Positions 52,817 through 61,865 are shown, numbered from the stretch's first letter. The stretch: 64,000 bases of DNA from Rhodococcus sp. OK302 (GCF_002245895.1 NZ_NPJZ01000001.1:62001-126000); one strand, 5' to 3'. The notes: a model not told the origin generated them from the letters alone. Numbers and translations: made by a program.

Positions 52817-53368
52817 CTACCAAACTTCGGATTCTCCGATTCCCAACTGACGCGCATAACGCGCGTTCAAATCATCCCACCCGTACTCACGAGCCTTGGC
52901 TCCCACGACGGGACCGAACGGCGAACCTGCGAGCAGTGCGTCCAGCACGTCGAAGCACAGATGCCAGCCCGCCGCCAATGCCGAAGCCATGCCCTCTGCC
53001 CTCGAACGCTGGGTCAGCACAACGTGAGTGCCGCCCTCGACGGGAGATAGTTCCCAGATCAATTCGTCTGGGCCCCATTCATGTTCGAGCCGACGAGCCT
53101 CTTCTGCCACCCGCACGGACACCGGTAATGACATGTCGGGGCTTCCGTCTTCCGAGAGCATGATGATGACTGCCTCGCCGACGCTGCTCAGATCACGATC
53201 AGCCGTGTACGGCGACCACTGCGCCAACATCTCCGGATCGGTTACGGCCGCCCACACCTGGTCCACGGGGTACGGCAACGTTCGAGGAAAGGTAACGACG
53301 GTGTCGTCGCCGTCGACGCTCACCGTGACGTCGGACAGGTCACTGGGCTGATATTGCTGAGCACTCAT
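52817..53368 (-). CDS. SRPBCC (AHSA1/START-like) family protein
   Basis: 183-aa START-like fold protein (AHSA1 branch). The pattern PRTLPYPVDQVWAAVTDPEMLAQW and the late GGTHVVLTQRSRAEGMASALAAGWHLCFDVLDALLAG are characteristic. These bind hydrophobic ligands; some act with ArsR regulators. GGTGAG precedes the ATG. It lies 42 bp after the thioesterase gene, same strand, so the two may be co-transcribed. Ligand unknown. Confidence 0.85.
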   Translation of the reverse strand: MSAQQYQPSDLSDVTVSVDGDDTVVTFPRTLPYPVDQVWAAVTDPEMLAQWSPYTADRDLSSVGEAVIIMLSEDGSPDMSLPVSVRVAEEARRLEHEWGPDELIWELSPVEGGTHVVLTQRSRAEGMASALAAGWHLCFDVLDALLAGSPFGPVVGAKAREYGWDDLNARYARQLGIGESEVW

Positions 53369-53410
53369 AGTTCGATCTCACCAGGTACCACCGACAGGAG
53401 CAACCGACCA

Positions 53411-54244
53411 CTACTTTGCTGCGCGCTCCCGCATCACCAAGGTTTGAATTGCGACGCCGATCGGACCGTGCACGTCGTACATCCTCGACATTGTCGTGCC
53501 GGCGCCGCTCGTGTCAGCGTGGGTTTCCGCGATCAAACCAATCCATTCACCCTGCGGCGGACGGTGCAGATGCAGGCTCAGATCCGCATTGGCGAAGAGA
53601 TACTGCTCGACAGGCAAGATCCAGCTCAGACCATTCCCGAAGTCGGCGACGGCGGCAGCGCGCATGGCCGGCGAGGCTGGTCGCCCTTCGATCAGGGGAA
53701 CTGTCAGGCGGAACCACGCCGCGCCCGCGCCGGGAGCGGCCGAGTCTCCTTGTGCCATCAGAATTTCCATCGCCGACCAGTAGAACGACGTACCCGTCGG
53801 CATACCGGGGATCACGAGCCGCTCACTGCACTCTGAGGGCGGTGGCAACAATTGTTCCGGGGACCAACCGGGCACATCATCCTGCACAGTGATGGCTTGA
53901 CCCCGCAGCAAAAGTGCATGCGCCCGAGCCACCAGCACATCATCGGCATACAACTCGATGGTCGTGCGTGTCGTGGAACGCGCGGGATGGATTTCCTGAC
54001 GGACGGTCAGGGGCGCCACCGGCACCGGCTTGATCAATTCGACAGTCAGTCGCGTCAACTGCCACCCGGGTTCGGACACCGCGGCTTCAGCCAGATGCGC
54101 GAGCAACGCACTGGGAGCGCCGCCGTGCTGCGCCCGCGGATCCCACGGACCCCGCGACAAGACGCTGGGCAGCCACACCCCGTCTTGCTGCGAATACACT
54201 GCCTTCGATGAGGTTTCTTGATCTAGCACGGCATTACCGGTCAC
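53411..54244 (-). CDS. Acyl-CoA thioesterase, double hot-dog type
   Basis: 277-aa thioesterase-family protein (4HBT_3/TesB-like double hot-dog). The N-terminal half has RGPWDPRAQHGGAPSALLAHLAE, the hot-dog helix with the HGG motif, and the C-terminal half has EWIGLIAETHADTSGAGTT. It would hydrolyse acyl-CoAs. The GTG start at 54244 follows AGGAGGATCGACT. A 6-bp inverted repeat GCTGGT/ACCAGC (54263-54286) in the upstream gap may be the terminator of the hydrolase gene or an operator; a TAAGTAT -10-like box lies within its loop on the minus strand. Confidence 0.85.
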   Translation of the reverse strand: MTGNAVLDQETSSKAVYSQQDGVWLPSVLSRGPWDPRAQHGGAPSALLAHLAEAAVSEPGWQLTRLTVELIKPVPVAPLTVRQEIHPARSTTRTTIELYADDVLVARAHALLLRGQAITVQDDVPGWSPEQLLPPPSECSERLVIPGMPTGTSFYWSAMEILMAQGDSAAPGAGAAWFRLTVPLIEGRPASPAMRAAAVADFGNGLSWILPVEQYLFANADLSLHLHRPPQGEWIGLIAETHADTSGAGTTMSRMYDVHGPIGVAIQTLVMRERAAK

Positions 54245-54285
54245 AGTCGATCCTCCTAGTTCGCTGGTTCTAATACTTACACCAG

Positions 54286-54933
54286 CTAAAGACCGAACAG
54301 TTCGAATGCCTCCCGGATTGCCTGTTCCACGACGGGAAATTTCGCCACCGCCAGATCGTGTCTGGCACCTTCGAAATCCACCAGCCTCGTCTCCGCCGGG
54401 ATCAGAGTCAGTGCCGACCGCATTTCGTCGGTGGTGGCAAATTCGTCCTTCGAACCGTGAACCACCACAGTCGGTGTGCTCAACAGCGGAAGGTGCTCGA
54501 TACGCAACTTGTCGGGCTTCTTCGGCGGATGCAATGGATAGGACAGCAATATCAACCCGTCCACCAGACCGGGATTCTCGGCCGCAAGCATCGACGCCTG
54601 TCGTCCACCGTACGAATGACCGCCAAGAAGAAGCAGACCCGCTGTGGCGTAGTCACTACGCAGCGTTGCAACAACTTCCGCAATCCCGGACCGATCTTCG
54701 GCAGCACGCGACGGGTGCGGCGGACCTTTCGGCCGGCGTACCCGGAATGCCAGATCGAACCGAAGAACCTGCACTCCGGCTTCGGCAAAGCCTTCGGCAA
54801 CTGCCTTCAGCAACACTGTGTCACAGTTGCTTCCAGCGCCGTGGGTGAGAGCCAACGTCGCGATCGGATCACTGTCAGGACGATGGAGAAATCCTTGCAG
54901 TTCACCACGATCAACCGTTTCGAGGGTAGTCAT
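54286..54933 (-). CDS. Dienelactone-hydrolase-like (KANL3/Tex30 type) hydrolase
   Basis: 215-aa alpha/beta hydrolase of the KANL3/Tex30-like group. The oxyanion loop is LALTHGAGSNCDT, the nucleophile GGHSYGGRQ (Ser near 107), the acid Asp in VVHGSKDEFA and the His in ARHDLAVAKFP. The triad is complete. The start overlaps the MBL gene stop by 4 bp (ATGA), so the two are translationally coupled. Substrate unknown. Confidence 0.85.
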   Translation of the reverse strand: MTTLETVDRGELQGFLHRPDSDPIATLALTHGAGSNCDTVLLKAVAEGFAEAGVQVLRFDLAFRVRRPKGPPHPSRAAEDRSGIAEVVATLRSDYATAGLLLLGGHSYGGRQASMLAAENPGLVDGLILLSYPLHPPKKPDKLRIEHLPLLSTPTVVVHGSKDEFATTDEMRSALTLIPAETRLVDFEGARHDLAVAKFPVVEQAIREAFELFGL

Positions 54934-55697
54934 GGCCTCATTCTCGTCCGGCCGTCGCGCGCCTGCTCCACCGCTGTTGTCAGGCTTCCCTCGTACGCCG
55001 GTCCGTGTCCGGGAAACAGAACGCCGGCGGGTGCTGACGCGATGTTACCCAGAGCCTCGTCCGTCGCAGTCCGGTCGTGGTTGAACGGGCACACCAGAAA
55101 CTGCGGCCCCGCCACCCGCGACGTCGCGTGCCCCGTCACCAGAGCGTCGCCCGACGCGATCACGCCCGCACCCGGAACCAGGTACGCACTGTGCCCGTCA
55201 GTGTGTCCATGCGTCGGGATGGGGATGATGCCGCCCGGAACATCCAGGGCACAGTCTTCCGTAAATGCTTGCGCCTGAGGTAGTTCCGCACCCTTCAGTG
55301 CGCCGGCGCCGATCACGTCGAACAGCCATTTCGGTGCACCCCGGCGCCACAACAGCAGCGGAGTCTTGGCTGGACCGAGTTGCTGCAGATACTCGCGCCG
55401 CGCATGTGCCACCTCCAACGGGTCCATCAACACCGGTATGTCGTGACGGGTCAGGATGTCCGCGATGCCACCGATGTGATCGATATGGGCGTGAGTGACG
55501 AGCACCGATCGAACATCCTCGATGACGTGGCCGATCTGCTCGATCGACCGTTCCACATCACCGCCGTTGGCCGGATACCCGCCGTCGATCAGCGTCAGAT
55601 CGGAACCATCTTCTACAAGAACCCAATTGGCGTGTCCACACCGAACCAGATAGGTGTTCTCGACACGGGTGATGGACAGTTCGCGGAGCGACGGCAT
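54930..55697 (-). CDS. Metallo-beta-lactamase fold hydrolase
   Basis: 255-aa MBL-fold protein. Metal ligands are in THAHIDHIGG (HxHxDH, near 68), THGHTDGHS and the Asp of SGDALVTG, with a last His in FPGHGPAYEG. All are present, so it should bind two zinc ions. It lacks features of glyoxalase II or RNase Z tails; thioesterase, lactonase or hydrolase function is possible. First gene of a two-gene operon with the hydrolase at 54286. The start has AGGGTAGGGC upstream. Confidence 0.88.
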   Translation of the reverse strand: MPSLRELSITRVENTYLVRCGHANWVLVEDGSDLTLIDGGYPANGGDVERSIEQIGHVIEDVRSVLVTHAHIDHIGGIADILTRHDIPVLMDPLEVAHARREYLQQLGPAKTPLLLWRRGAPKWLFDVIGAGALKGAELPQAQAFTEDCALDVPGGIIPIPTHGHTDGHSAYLVPGAGVIASGDALVTGHATSRVAGPQFLVCPFNHDRTATDEALGNIASAPAGVLFPGHGPAYEGSLTTAVEQARDGRTRMRP

Positions 55698-55787
55698 GCC
55701 CTACCCTACGAGCTCGTCCTCCCAGTCTGCAATGTCTGCCGTGCGAAACCGAAGCCATACGGCTGCTCGATTGATAGTGTTCGCGCC

Positions 55788-56885
55788 GTGACGGAATCCA
55801 CCAGAAGCGTCAGTCGCCTCAGTGCTCGAGATCAAGCCCAAGCACTCTTGGTCGCAACCGCATTCGCGCTGCCCACGATGGTTCGGCGACGGATCACCGG
55901 CCCACCGGTGCACAAGGACGGGCTCACACTCCACCCCGACGCCCAGATGCTCTTGACACTGTCGAAGGCTCGCCCGCGACCTCCACTGTCATCCGAAGCT
56001 CAGGTGCTCGCGGCAGCCCGCTCCGAACTGGCGAGAACAGCCAAAATGATGGCCGGCAAGCCCATCCCCATTCACACCGAGGACATTATCGTCCGGGGCT
56101 CCGACGGGCCACTACGCGCACGTCTCTACATTCCGACCCACGAGTCCGGTGCGCTTCTGGTGTTCTTTCACGGCGGCGGTTGGGTACAAGGAGGTATCGA
56201 ATCACACGACGCTCCGTGTCGACTGTTGACAGAAACGTCGGGTGCCCGCGTGGTCTCGGTCGAGTATCGCCTTTCGCCCGAATTCCCTTTTCCCACACCA
56301 GTTGACGACGCCTACGCGGCGTACCGGGACGTCGTGGCGCGAGCGACGGAGTTGGGTGCGGATCCCGCGCGCATTGCGGTGGGTGGCGACAGCGCGGGAG
56401 GGCATCTCGCTACCGTCGTCGCACTCCGCGCACGTGACGACGGCCATCAAGTGCCGGCGGCTCAACTCTTGATCTATCCGGCCACCGACTTTCACGAGAA
56501 GGCACCGTCACGAGCAACATTCGCCGAGGGATTCTTCCTCACGACGGCAAACGTCAACTTCTACGCGAGAAGCTTTCTCGGCGTCAACGCAGATCCACTG
56601 AATCCTTGGGTATCACCGCTGCGCGCACCGAACCTGAGCGGCCTTCCGCCGGCAATAGTGGTGACTGCAGGATTCGACCCACTTCGCGACGAAGGCGAGT
56701 CCTACGCACAGAAGCTGCAGGACAACGGAGTTCGTGTGGTGAGCCGCCGCTACCCGGGCTTCATCCACGGGTTTGTCAACATAGTCGGCCCCAGTGCCGC
56801 GGCACGCACCGCGGTTGTCGAGATCGGCGGAATGCTGCGAGCACTGCTGAACGAAAGCGCTGCCGAGACCAGCTTTCGTCCTTAG
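55788..56885 (+). CDS. Hormone-sensitive-lipase family esterase
   Basis: 365-aa esterase/lipase of the HSL (Abhydrolase_3, Lip) family. The oxyanion motif is FFHGGGWVQGG, the nucleophile GGDSAGGH (Ser near 201), the acid in FDPLRDEGE and the His in GFIHGFVN. A longer N-terminal cap region (1-90) is typical of mycobacterial Lip proteins. The GTG at 55788 has TAGTGT ending 7 nt upstream, pointing to a leaderless mRNA. It is divergent from the MBL operon. It probably hydrolyses short-chain or lipid esters. Confidence 0.9.
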   Translation: MTESTRSVSRLSARDQAQALLVATAFALPTMVRRRITGPPVHKDGLTLHPDAQMLLTLSKARPRPPLSSEAQVLAAARSELARTAKMMAGKPIPIHTEDIIVRGSDGPLRARLYIPTHESGALLVFFHGGGWVQGGIESHDAPCRLLTETSGARVVSVEYRLSPEFPFPTPVDDAYAAYRDVVARATELGADPARIAVGGDSAGGHLATVVALRARDDGHQVPAAQLLIYPATDFHEKAPSRATFAEGFFLTTANVNFYARSFLGVNADPLNPWVSPLRAPNLSGLPPAIVVTAGFDPLRDEGESYAQKLQDNGVRVVSRRYPGFIHGFVNIVGPSAAARTAVVEIGGMLRALLNESAAETSFRP

Positions 56886-56912
56886 CCATGAGTCAGATGT
56901 GGCACTCGTCCA

Positions 56913-57503
56913 CTACCGCGGTAACAGGATTTCTCGCACGGTATCAACCAATGGATCAACCGCGAGTTCCGGACTGATAGCCCGCTGGAGTCCCAAACCG
57001 ATTCCGACACTGAGTATCCGAAGTGCCGCGACATCCGGATCGATCGACGGCTTCACGCCGTTCACTTCGGTCAGGTGCCTGACGACTCCCGCGATCAGGA
57101 CTCGCACCTGCTCGGCACCGGACGCGATTTTCTCGCGGATCTCGTCGCTGTGACGCGAGCGGACCGAGTACTCCACTTCGAGAAGAGTCCACCGCTGGTC
57201 ACCGATGGTGCGCTCGGCCCACACCGCGAACTCACTGATGGCGTCGTCGACGCTCGATCCCGCTCCTAGTTGTTCGGTGATCTCGCCGACCTTCGTCAGC
57301 CTGATTCGGCCGAGCACCTCAGCGCACAGTTCGTCTTTGTTCTTGAAGTTCGAGTAGACGGCGCCTTTGGAATATCCCGCGTCTTCGGCAATTTGATCGA
57401 GTGATGCGGCTGCATATCCGCGCTCGAGAAAATGTTCGACTGCCGTCACCAGCAGAGTTTCCCGAGTCTGCGCCTGCGCTTGTTGCCTGGTCAGTCGCGC
57501 CAT
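56913..57503 (-). CDS. TetR-family transcriptional regulator
   Basis: 196-aa repressor with the N-terminal HTH LLVTAVEHFLERGYAAASLDQIAEDAGYSKGAVYSNFKNKDELCAEVL. The C-terminal ligand domain is variable. AGGAGG lies 5 nt before the ATG. It is divergent from the patatin-monooxygenase-SDR operon across 123 bp that contains two inverted repeats, so it very likely controls that operon and itself. The arrangement resembles the mycobacterial mymA locus, although that one uses an AraC-type regulator. Confidence 0.9.
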   Translation of the reverse strand: MARLTRQQAQAQTRETLLVTAVEHFLERGYAAASLDQIAEDAGYSKGAVYSNFKNKDELCAEVLGRIRLTKVGEITEQLGAGSSVDDAISEFAVWAERTIGDQRWTLLEVEYSVRSRHSDEIREKIASGAEQVRVLIAGVVRHLTEVNGVKPSIDPDVAALRILSVGIGLGLQRAISPELAVDPLVDTVREILLPR

Positions 57504-57520
57504 CAGAGCCTCCTGCTGTC

Positions 57521-57597
57521 TTCGGTATCGAAATACCCACGGTAGCTGAATACCGAACTTTCACGTCAGTTGGAATCCCTAAGTTTGGGGTACCAAC
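57521..57597. promoter_or_regulatory. Inverted repeats in TetR/patatin intergenic region
   Basis: TTCGGTAT (57521-57528) and ATACCGAA (57550-57557) are a perfect 8-bp inverted repeat 21 bp apart, which could be two half-sites or flank a looped site. A second one, GTTGG (57569-57573) and CCAAC (57593-57597), encloses a CCC/GGG pair and lies just upstream of the patatin -10 TAGTCT. Candidate TetR operators. Confidence 0.45.
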
Positions 57598-57626
57598 GTT
57601 ATCCAGATACTGATAGTCTCCGAAAT

Positions 57627-58613
57627 ATGACTTCGAATGTGACGGGCGCCGCACCCGGCTCCATCAGACGTGGACTCGCCATCGGCTGCGGCGGGACTCT
57701 CGGGTTCGCCTGGACAGTGGCGGCATTGGCAGCAGTCCAAGAGGCCCTGGACTGGGATCCACGAGAGGCAACTGCACTCATCGGCACCTCGGCCGGCGCA
57801 GAGTTCGTCACCATGCTCGCCAGCGGTGTCAGCGTCGCCGACATGATCGCAATGCAACTCGGCGACCCCACCGCCCGACCTGAACTGCGAAAGCACCTTC
57901 GGTCCGCACCCGGACGGATCCCACCGCTTCCGCGTCTGGGTATCGGAAACCCGCGCTTGGCTCTACAGCGCGATCTCCCAATTCTGAGTCGCCTGAGCGG
58001 CATTGCGCCGGTGGGCGGCGGAGATCAGACGTGGCTCACCGAACTTGCCGACGCCCTAACTCGGGGTGACGCTTGGCTTCCCCATCCGCACGCGTACCTG
58101 GCGGCGATGGACTACCGGACCGGCGGCCGGGTTGCTTTCGGATCACCGGGAGCTCCGAAAGCAACTCCCGCCCAGGCGCTTCGCGCCAGCTGGGCGATCC
58201 CCGGCTGGTTCCCGCCGGTGACGATCAACGGAACACGGTACGTCGACGGCGGCGCTTCGTCGACAGCATCAGTGGACCTACTGCTCCCGCTGGAATTGGA
58301 CGAAATTATCGTCTTGGCTCCCATGGCATCTCGTGATCTACGCCCTGGACGCGGCGCCGCCCGCGTCGAGCGCGCAGCGCTCCGGTCACCCATGTCCCAG
58401 GGCTTGGACCGCGAGATCGAAGTGGTGCGCCGGGCCGGCACCACGGTCCTGAGAATCGACGCCACCGATCAGGATCTCGCGGTCATGGGTGCCAATTTTA
58501 TGGACAACCGTCGACGCTTGGCAACCTTCGAATCCTCACTGCGCACCACCCGCGCAAGTGTCGCAAGAGAACTGAAACTTTCCCCACTTCAGACACCGGA
58601 GGTCACCCGATGA
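57627..58613 (+). CDS. Patatin-like phospholipase
   Basis: 328-aa patatin-fold lipid acyl hydrolase with a Ser-Asp dyad. The oxyanion glycine loop is GCGGTLGFAW, the nucleophile is in IGTSAGAEF (near residue 52) and the Asp in YVDGGASST. There is no signal peptide. The ATG at 57627 has TAGTCT ending 7 nt upstream (leaderless); the longer frame is noncoding. Its stop overlaps the monooxygenase start (ATGA), and the SDR follows with the same 4-bp overlap, so three enzymes form a tight operon. Confidence 0.9.
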   Translation: MTSNVTGAAPGSIRRGLAIGCGGTLGFAWTVAALAAVQEALDWDPREATALIGTSAGAEFVTMLASGVSVADMIAMQLGDPTARPELRKHLRSAPGRIPPLPRLGIGNPRLALQRDLPILSRLSGIAPVGGGDQTWLTELADALTRGDAWLPHPHAYLAAMDYRTGGRVAFGSPGAPKATPAQALRASWAIPGWFPPVTINGTRYVDGGASSTASVDLLLPLELDEIIVLAPMASRDLRPGRGAARVERAALRSPMSQGLDREIEVVRRAGTTVLRIDATDQDLAVMGANFMDNRRRLATFESSLRTTRASVARELKLSPLQTPEVTR

Positions 58614-60082
58614 AATCACATGTCGAGGTGGTCATCGTCGGTGGAGGTATTTCCGGAATCGGTGCTGCAATCCGGCTCCGAGAACTCGGGATCGAGGATT
58701 TTGTCATCTTGGAGAAGGCCGACTCTTTGGGCGGCACGTGGCGCGCCAATACGTACCCCGGTTGCGCGTGTGACGTCCCGTCAGGGTTGTACTCGTATTC
58801 CTTTGCTGCCAATGCGGAGTGGACAAGACTTTTTGCCGAGCAGCCTGAGATTCGTGACTACATCGACAGCACAGCCGCAGCTCACGGGATCGACCAGCAC
58901 GTTCATTTCGGCGTCGAAATGCGCGATGCGCGCTGGGATCACGAACAGTCAGTGTGGCGCCTCGATACGTCGGATGGTTCTATCACGGCGCGATTCCTGA
59001 TCGCCGCAAGTGGCCCGTGGAATGAGCCTCTCACCCCAGATATTGCGGGGCTGAGCACTTTCGACGGCGAGGTCTTCCATTCCTCGCAGTGGAACCACGA
59101 TTACGACCTGACCGGCAAGCGCGTCGCCGTAGTCGGCACCGGCGCTTCGGCAGTTCAGTTCGTGCCCCGCATCGTCTCGCAGGTATCTGCACTTCACCTG
59201 TATCAACGCACCGCGCAGTGGGTGCTGCCCAAGCCCGACCATTACGTCCCGCGCATCGCGCGTTCCGTCATGCGCCACGTTCCCGGTGCCCACAAGGTGT
59301 TACGCAGCATCGAATACGGAATTATGGAGGCGCTCGGTTTCGGATTCCGCAATCCCTGGGTTCTACGCCTAGTCCAGAAACTCGGCTCGGCTCAATTGCG
59401 CATTCAGGTGCGAGATCGCCGGTTGCGCAAGGTTCTGACCCCCGATTACACACTCGGCTGCAAGCGCCTGCTGATGTCCAACACCTATTACCCGGCGCTG
59501 TGCCAACCCAACGTGGACGTTCACCCCGCCGCCGTCACCTCGATCCGGGGCAACACCGTGATCGGTGCCGACGGTACGGAATCCGAGGTCGACGCCATCA
59601 TCTTCGGAACTGGATTCCATATTCTCGACATGCCGATCGCCACCAAGGTCTTCGACGGCGAGGGACGCTCACTCGACGAACACTGGAAGGGCAGTCCGCA
59701 GGCTTATCTCGGTTCAGCGGTCAGCGGGTTCCCCAACGCATTCATCCTGCTCGGCCCCAGCCTCGGTACGGGCCACACGTCCGCATTCATGATCCTGGAA
59801 GCACAATTGGACTACGTGACACAGGCAATCAGCCATGCACGGACACACAATTGGCAGACCATCGACGTCCGCCCCGCGGTCCAAGCCGCCTTCAATGCCC
59901 AGGTTCAAGATGCACTGGGAACTACCGTGTACAACGCGGGCGGTTGCGAAAGCTACTTCTTCGATGTCAACGGCCGCAACAGTTTCAACTGGCCGTGGTC
60001 GTCCGGAGCCATGCGTCGACGCCTACATGATTTCGACCCGAATGCCTACAACGACACCATCACCGCGGAGCGAACCTCATGA
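58610..60082 (+). CDS. Flavin-containing Baeyer-Villiger-type monooxygenase
   Basis: 490-aa class B flavoprotein monooxygenase that oxidises ketones to esters with NADPH and O2. Two Rossmann loops are present, FAD GGGISGIGA (near 11) and NADPH VVGTGASAVQ (near 180). The BVMO fingerprint is FDGEVFHSSQW, matching FxGxxxHxxxW; the residue after W is N rather than P. Also GTWRANTYPGCACDVPS, the usual FAD-site motif. It resembles EthA/MymA-like enzymes in architecture. The ester product could be cleaved by the patatin or HSL esterase nearby (inferred). Confidence 0.9.
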   Translation: MKSHVEVVIVGGGISGIGAAIRLRELGIEDFVILEKADSLGGTWRANTYPGCACDVPSGLYSYSFAANAEWTRLFAEQPEIRDYIDSTAAAHGIDQHVHFGVEMRDARWDHEQSVWRLDTSDGSITARFLIAASGPWNEPLTPDIAGLSTFDGEVFHSSQWNHDYDLTGKRVAVVGTGASAVQFVPRIVSQVSALHLYQRTAQWVLPKPDHYVPRIARSVMRHVPGAHKVLRSIEYGIMEALGFGFRNPWVLRLVQKLGSAQLRIQVRDRRLRKVLTPDYTLGCKRLLMSNTYYPALCQPNVDVHPAAVTSIRGNTVIGADGTESEVDAIIFGTGFHILDMPIATKVFDGEGRSLDEHWKGSPQAYLGSAVSGFPNAFILLGPSLGTGHTSAFMILEAQLDYVTQAISHARTHNWQTIDVRPAVQAAFNAQVQDALGTTVYNAGGCESYFFDVNGRNSFNWPWSSGAMRRRLHDFDPNAYNDTITAERTS

Positions 60083-60951
60083 GGATCTTCGGCAACAACT
60101 ATCCGGCAATCGACCTCGCCGGCAGCGTAGTCGTCATTTCCGGCGGCGGACGCGGAATCGGCAGAGCCACAGCGCAATTGTTTGCATCTCAGGGTGCACA
60201 CGTTTGCGTCGGAGACATCGACGAGGACACGGCTGTTGACACAGCAACGACGATCGGCGGGCGCGGCTACGCACTCGACGTCACCTCCCGGCCGTCGTGG
60301 GAAACCTTCACAGCCAAGGTGATCGAGGAGTTCGGACACATCGATATCCTGGTCAACAATGCCGGCGTCATGCCGATCGGCGCATTCCTCGACGAGTCCG
60401 ACGACGTCAGTCGAGTCACGCTCGACGTCAACGTCTGGGGACCGATTCACGGAATGCGCTCTGTCCTACCGGGAATGGTCGATCGCCGACGCGGTCACGT
60501 TGTGAATGTGGCGTCCATGGCCGGCAAGCTTCCCGTTCCGGGAATGGCCGTGTACAACGCCAGCAAGTTCGGCGCAGTCGGCCTTTCTGCCTCGGCCCGT
60601 GTCGAATTCGCCGATTCCGGGGTCAGTGTCAGTGCGATCCTGCCGAGCGCTGTTCGAACCGGACTGTCGTCGGGAGTCCCATTGGGTAAGGGGATGCCGA
60701 CAGTCGAACCCGAGGTGGTTGCGCAGGCCGTCGTAGATTCGGTTGGCCATCGCCGAGCCGAAACTGCCGTTCCGCGTTACCTTGCCGGCTGGGACGTCAT
60801 CGACGCTCTGGTTCCCGAATGGGTGATCAATATCGGGCGACGCGTCATCGACGATCGTCGCGCCCTGACATCCGTCGATCCGGTCGGACGTGCCGACTAC
60901 GAGCAGCGTGTTGCGCGGCAAGCAGAAAATGGGAAGCGTGAGAGGCCCTGA
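60079..60951 (+). CDS. Short-chain dehydrogenase/reductase
   Basis: 290-aa classical SDR. The cofactor loop is VVISGGGRGIGRA, the structural motif NNAGVM, the catalytic Ser in VVNVASMAGK, and YNASK with Tyr and Lys at the expected spacing. Asp of VGDIDED after beta-2 indicates NAD(H) preference. The C-terminus is about 40 residues longer than in minimal SDRs. The ATG overlaps the monooxygenase stop by 4 bp. An alcohol dehydrogenase supplying the ketone for the monooxygenase is the simplest reading. Confidence 0.92.
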   Translation: MRIFGNNYPAIDLAGSVVVISGGGRGIGRATAQLFASQGAHVCVGDIDEDTAVDTATTIGGRGYALDVTSRPSWETFTAKVIEEFGHIDILVNNAGVMPIGAFLDESDDVSRVTLDVNVWGPIHGMRSVLPGMVDRRRGHVVNVASMAGKLPVPGMAVYNASKFGAVGLSASARVEFADSGVSVSAILPSAVRTGLSSGVPLGKGMPTVEPEVVAQAVVDSVGHRRAETAVPRYLAGWDVIDALVPEWVINIGRRVIDDRRALTSVDPVGRADYEQRVARQAENGKRERP

Positions 60952-60970
60952 ACCGGGTAGATTTCCAGCC

Positions 60971-61489
60971 ATGTATGTCCGCCGAGAGACTCCGTCCGAC
61001 CGCGAAGCCATCTATGCACTGCTGGGGGCCGCATTCGCGGATCAGGCGCCGCCGGGCGAAACCCCGTACGAGATCGAACTGACGCGCCAACTCTTCGCTT
61101 CGGACGAGTATCTCCCGAAGCTGTCCTTGGTCGCCGAGATCTCGGGTGAGATCGTCGGCTTCGTACTCGGAACCCGGGGTTGGGTCGACGGCCTGGAAGC
61201 TGTGGGATTGGGTCCGCTGGCCGTCACTCCGGGCAATCAACGAACGGGGGTGGGGTCGGCGTTGATGCACGCGGTAATCGGCGCCGCCGACGCTCTGGAT
61301 GTACCACTCCTCGCGTTACTCGGCAGCACCGAGTACTACCCACGTTTCGGTTTTGTCACCAGCACCGAGGTAGGCATCGAGTCTCCGGAAGCCGAGTGGG
61401 GTGCGCACTTTCAGATTCGCACCCTCACCACCCATCAGCCGGATCAGACGGGCACCTTCAGATACGCCACACCGTTTAACGCTGCTTGA
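60971..61489 (+). CDS. GNAT-family N-acetyltransferase (YhbS-like)
   Basis: 172-aa GNAT acetyltransferase. The acetyl-CoA loop is GNQRTGVGSALM (Q/RxxGxG/A), followed by LLALLGSTEYYPRFGF, the YhbS-type C-terminal signature. Substrate unknown. The ATG at 60971 has TAGATT (60958-60963) 7 nt upstream, so it appears leaderless with its own promoter; the gap to the SDR gene is only 19 bp, yet the upstream frame is not coding. Convergent with the small gene at 61493. Confidence 0.88.
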   Translation: MYVRRETPSDREAIYALLGAAFADQAPPGETPYEIELTRQLFASDEYLPKLSLVAEISGEIVGFVLGTRGWVDGLEAVGLGPLAVTPGNQRTGVGSALMHAVIGAADALDVPLLALLGSTEYYPRFGFVTSTEVGIESPEAEWGAHFQIRTLTTHQPDQTGTFRYATPFNAA

Positions 61490-61492
61490 CCG

Positions 61493-61720
61493 TCAGTCGA
61501 ACAGTGTCGGTGATGTGCCGTCGTCGGTAGTGCCGTCGGCGGGCACACTCTTCTTGCCGCCTCCCTTACGCACGACAGTCAGGGATGTGGTTCGAAGCGA
61601 CAACCTGTGCCCGTCACCGTGTTCGAGCAAGGCCATTCCCTGTCGGACTTCGAGTACCGTCCACGGTCCCGCATGTCCCGCTGCCTGCACGAGGTCACCG
61701 GACTCCACTTCAGTTGCCAT
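61493..61720 (-). CDS. Small hypothetical protein, 75 aa
   Basis: Short soluble protein without a recognised domain. An N-terminal beta-rich part (DLVQAAGHAGPWTVLEVRQGMALLEH) resembles small SH3-like barrels; the C-terminal tail has KGGGKK followed by acidic residues. The ATG at 61720 is preceded by AAGGAGTGGGTC, an excellent ribosome site; the frame upstream is not coding. It is divergent from the LLM oxidoreductase across a 191-bp gap that holds a KstR-like site near the far end; nothing else is recognised in that gap. Confidence 0.55.
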   Translation of the reverse strand: MATEVESGDLVQAAGHAGPWTVLEVRQGMALLEHGDGHRLSLRTTSLTVVRKGGGKKSVPADGTTDDGTSPTLFD

Positions 61721-61865
61721 GACCCACTCCTTGTTCGTCGTGTCCTGCACGTTCTCGTTCACATTATCGACGCGGCCACCCAGCGCTCGACGCGCAGGGT
61801 GCCTACGCTGCGCAGCAACCCTTCTGGCGTGATCGAATTTCCCTACATTCGGGCCCGAACAAACC

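Noticed and set aside
54263..54286. KstR- or KstR2-type site in the thioesterase/hydrolase gap
   Set aside because: GCTGGT/ACCAGC has no AAC-N2-GTT core and its spacing suits a hairpin instead.
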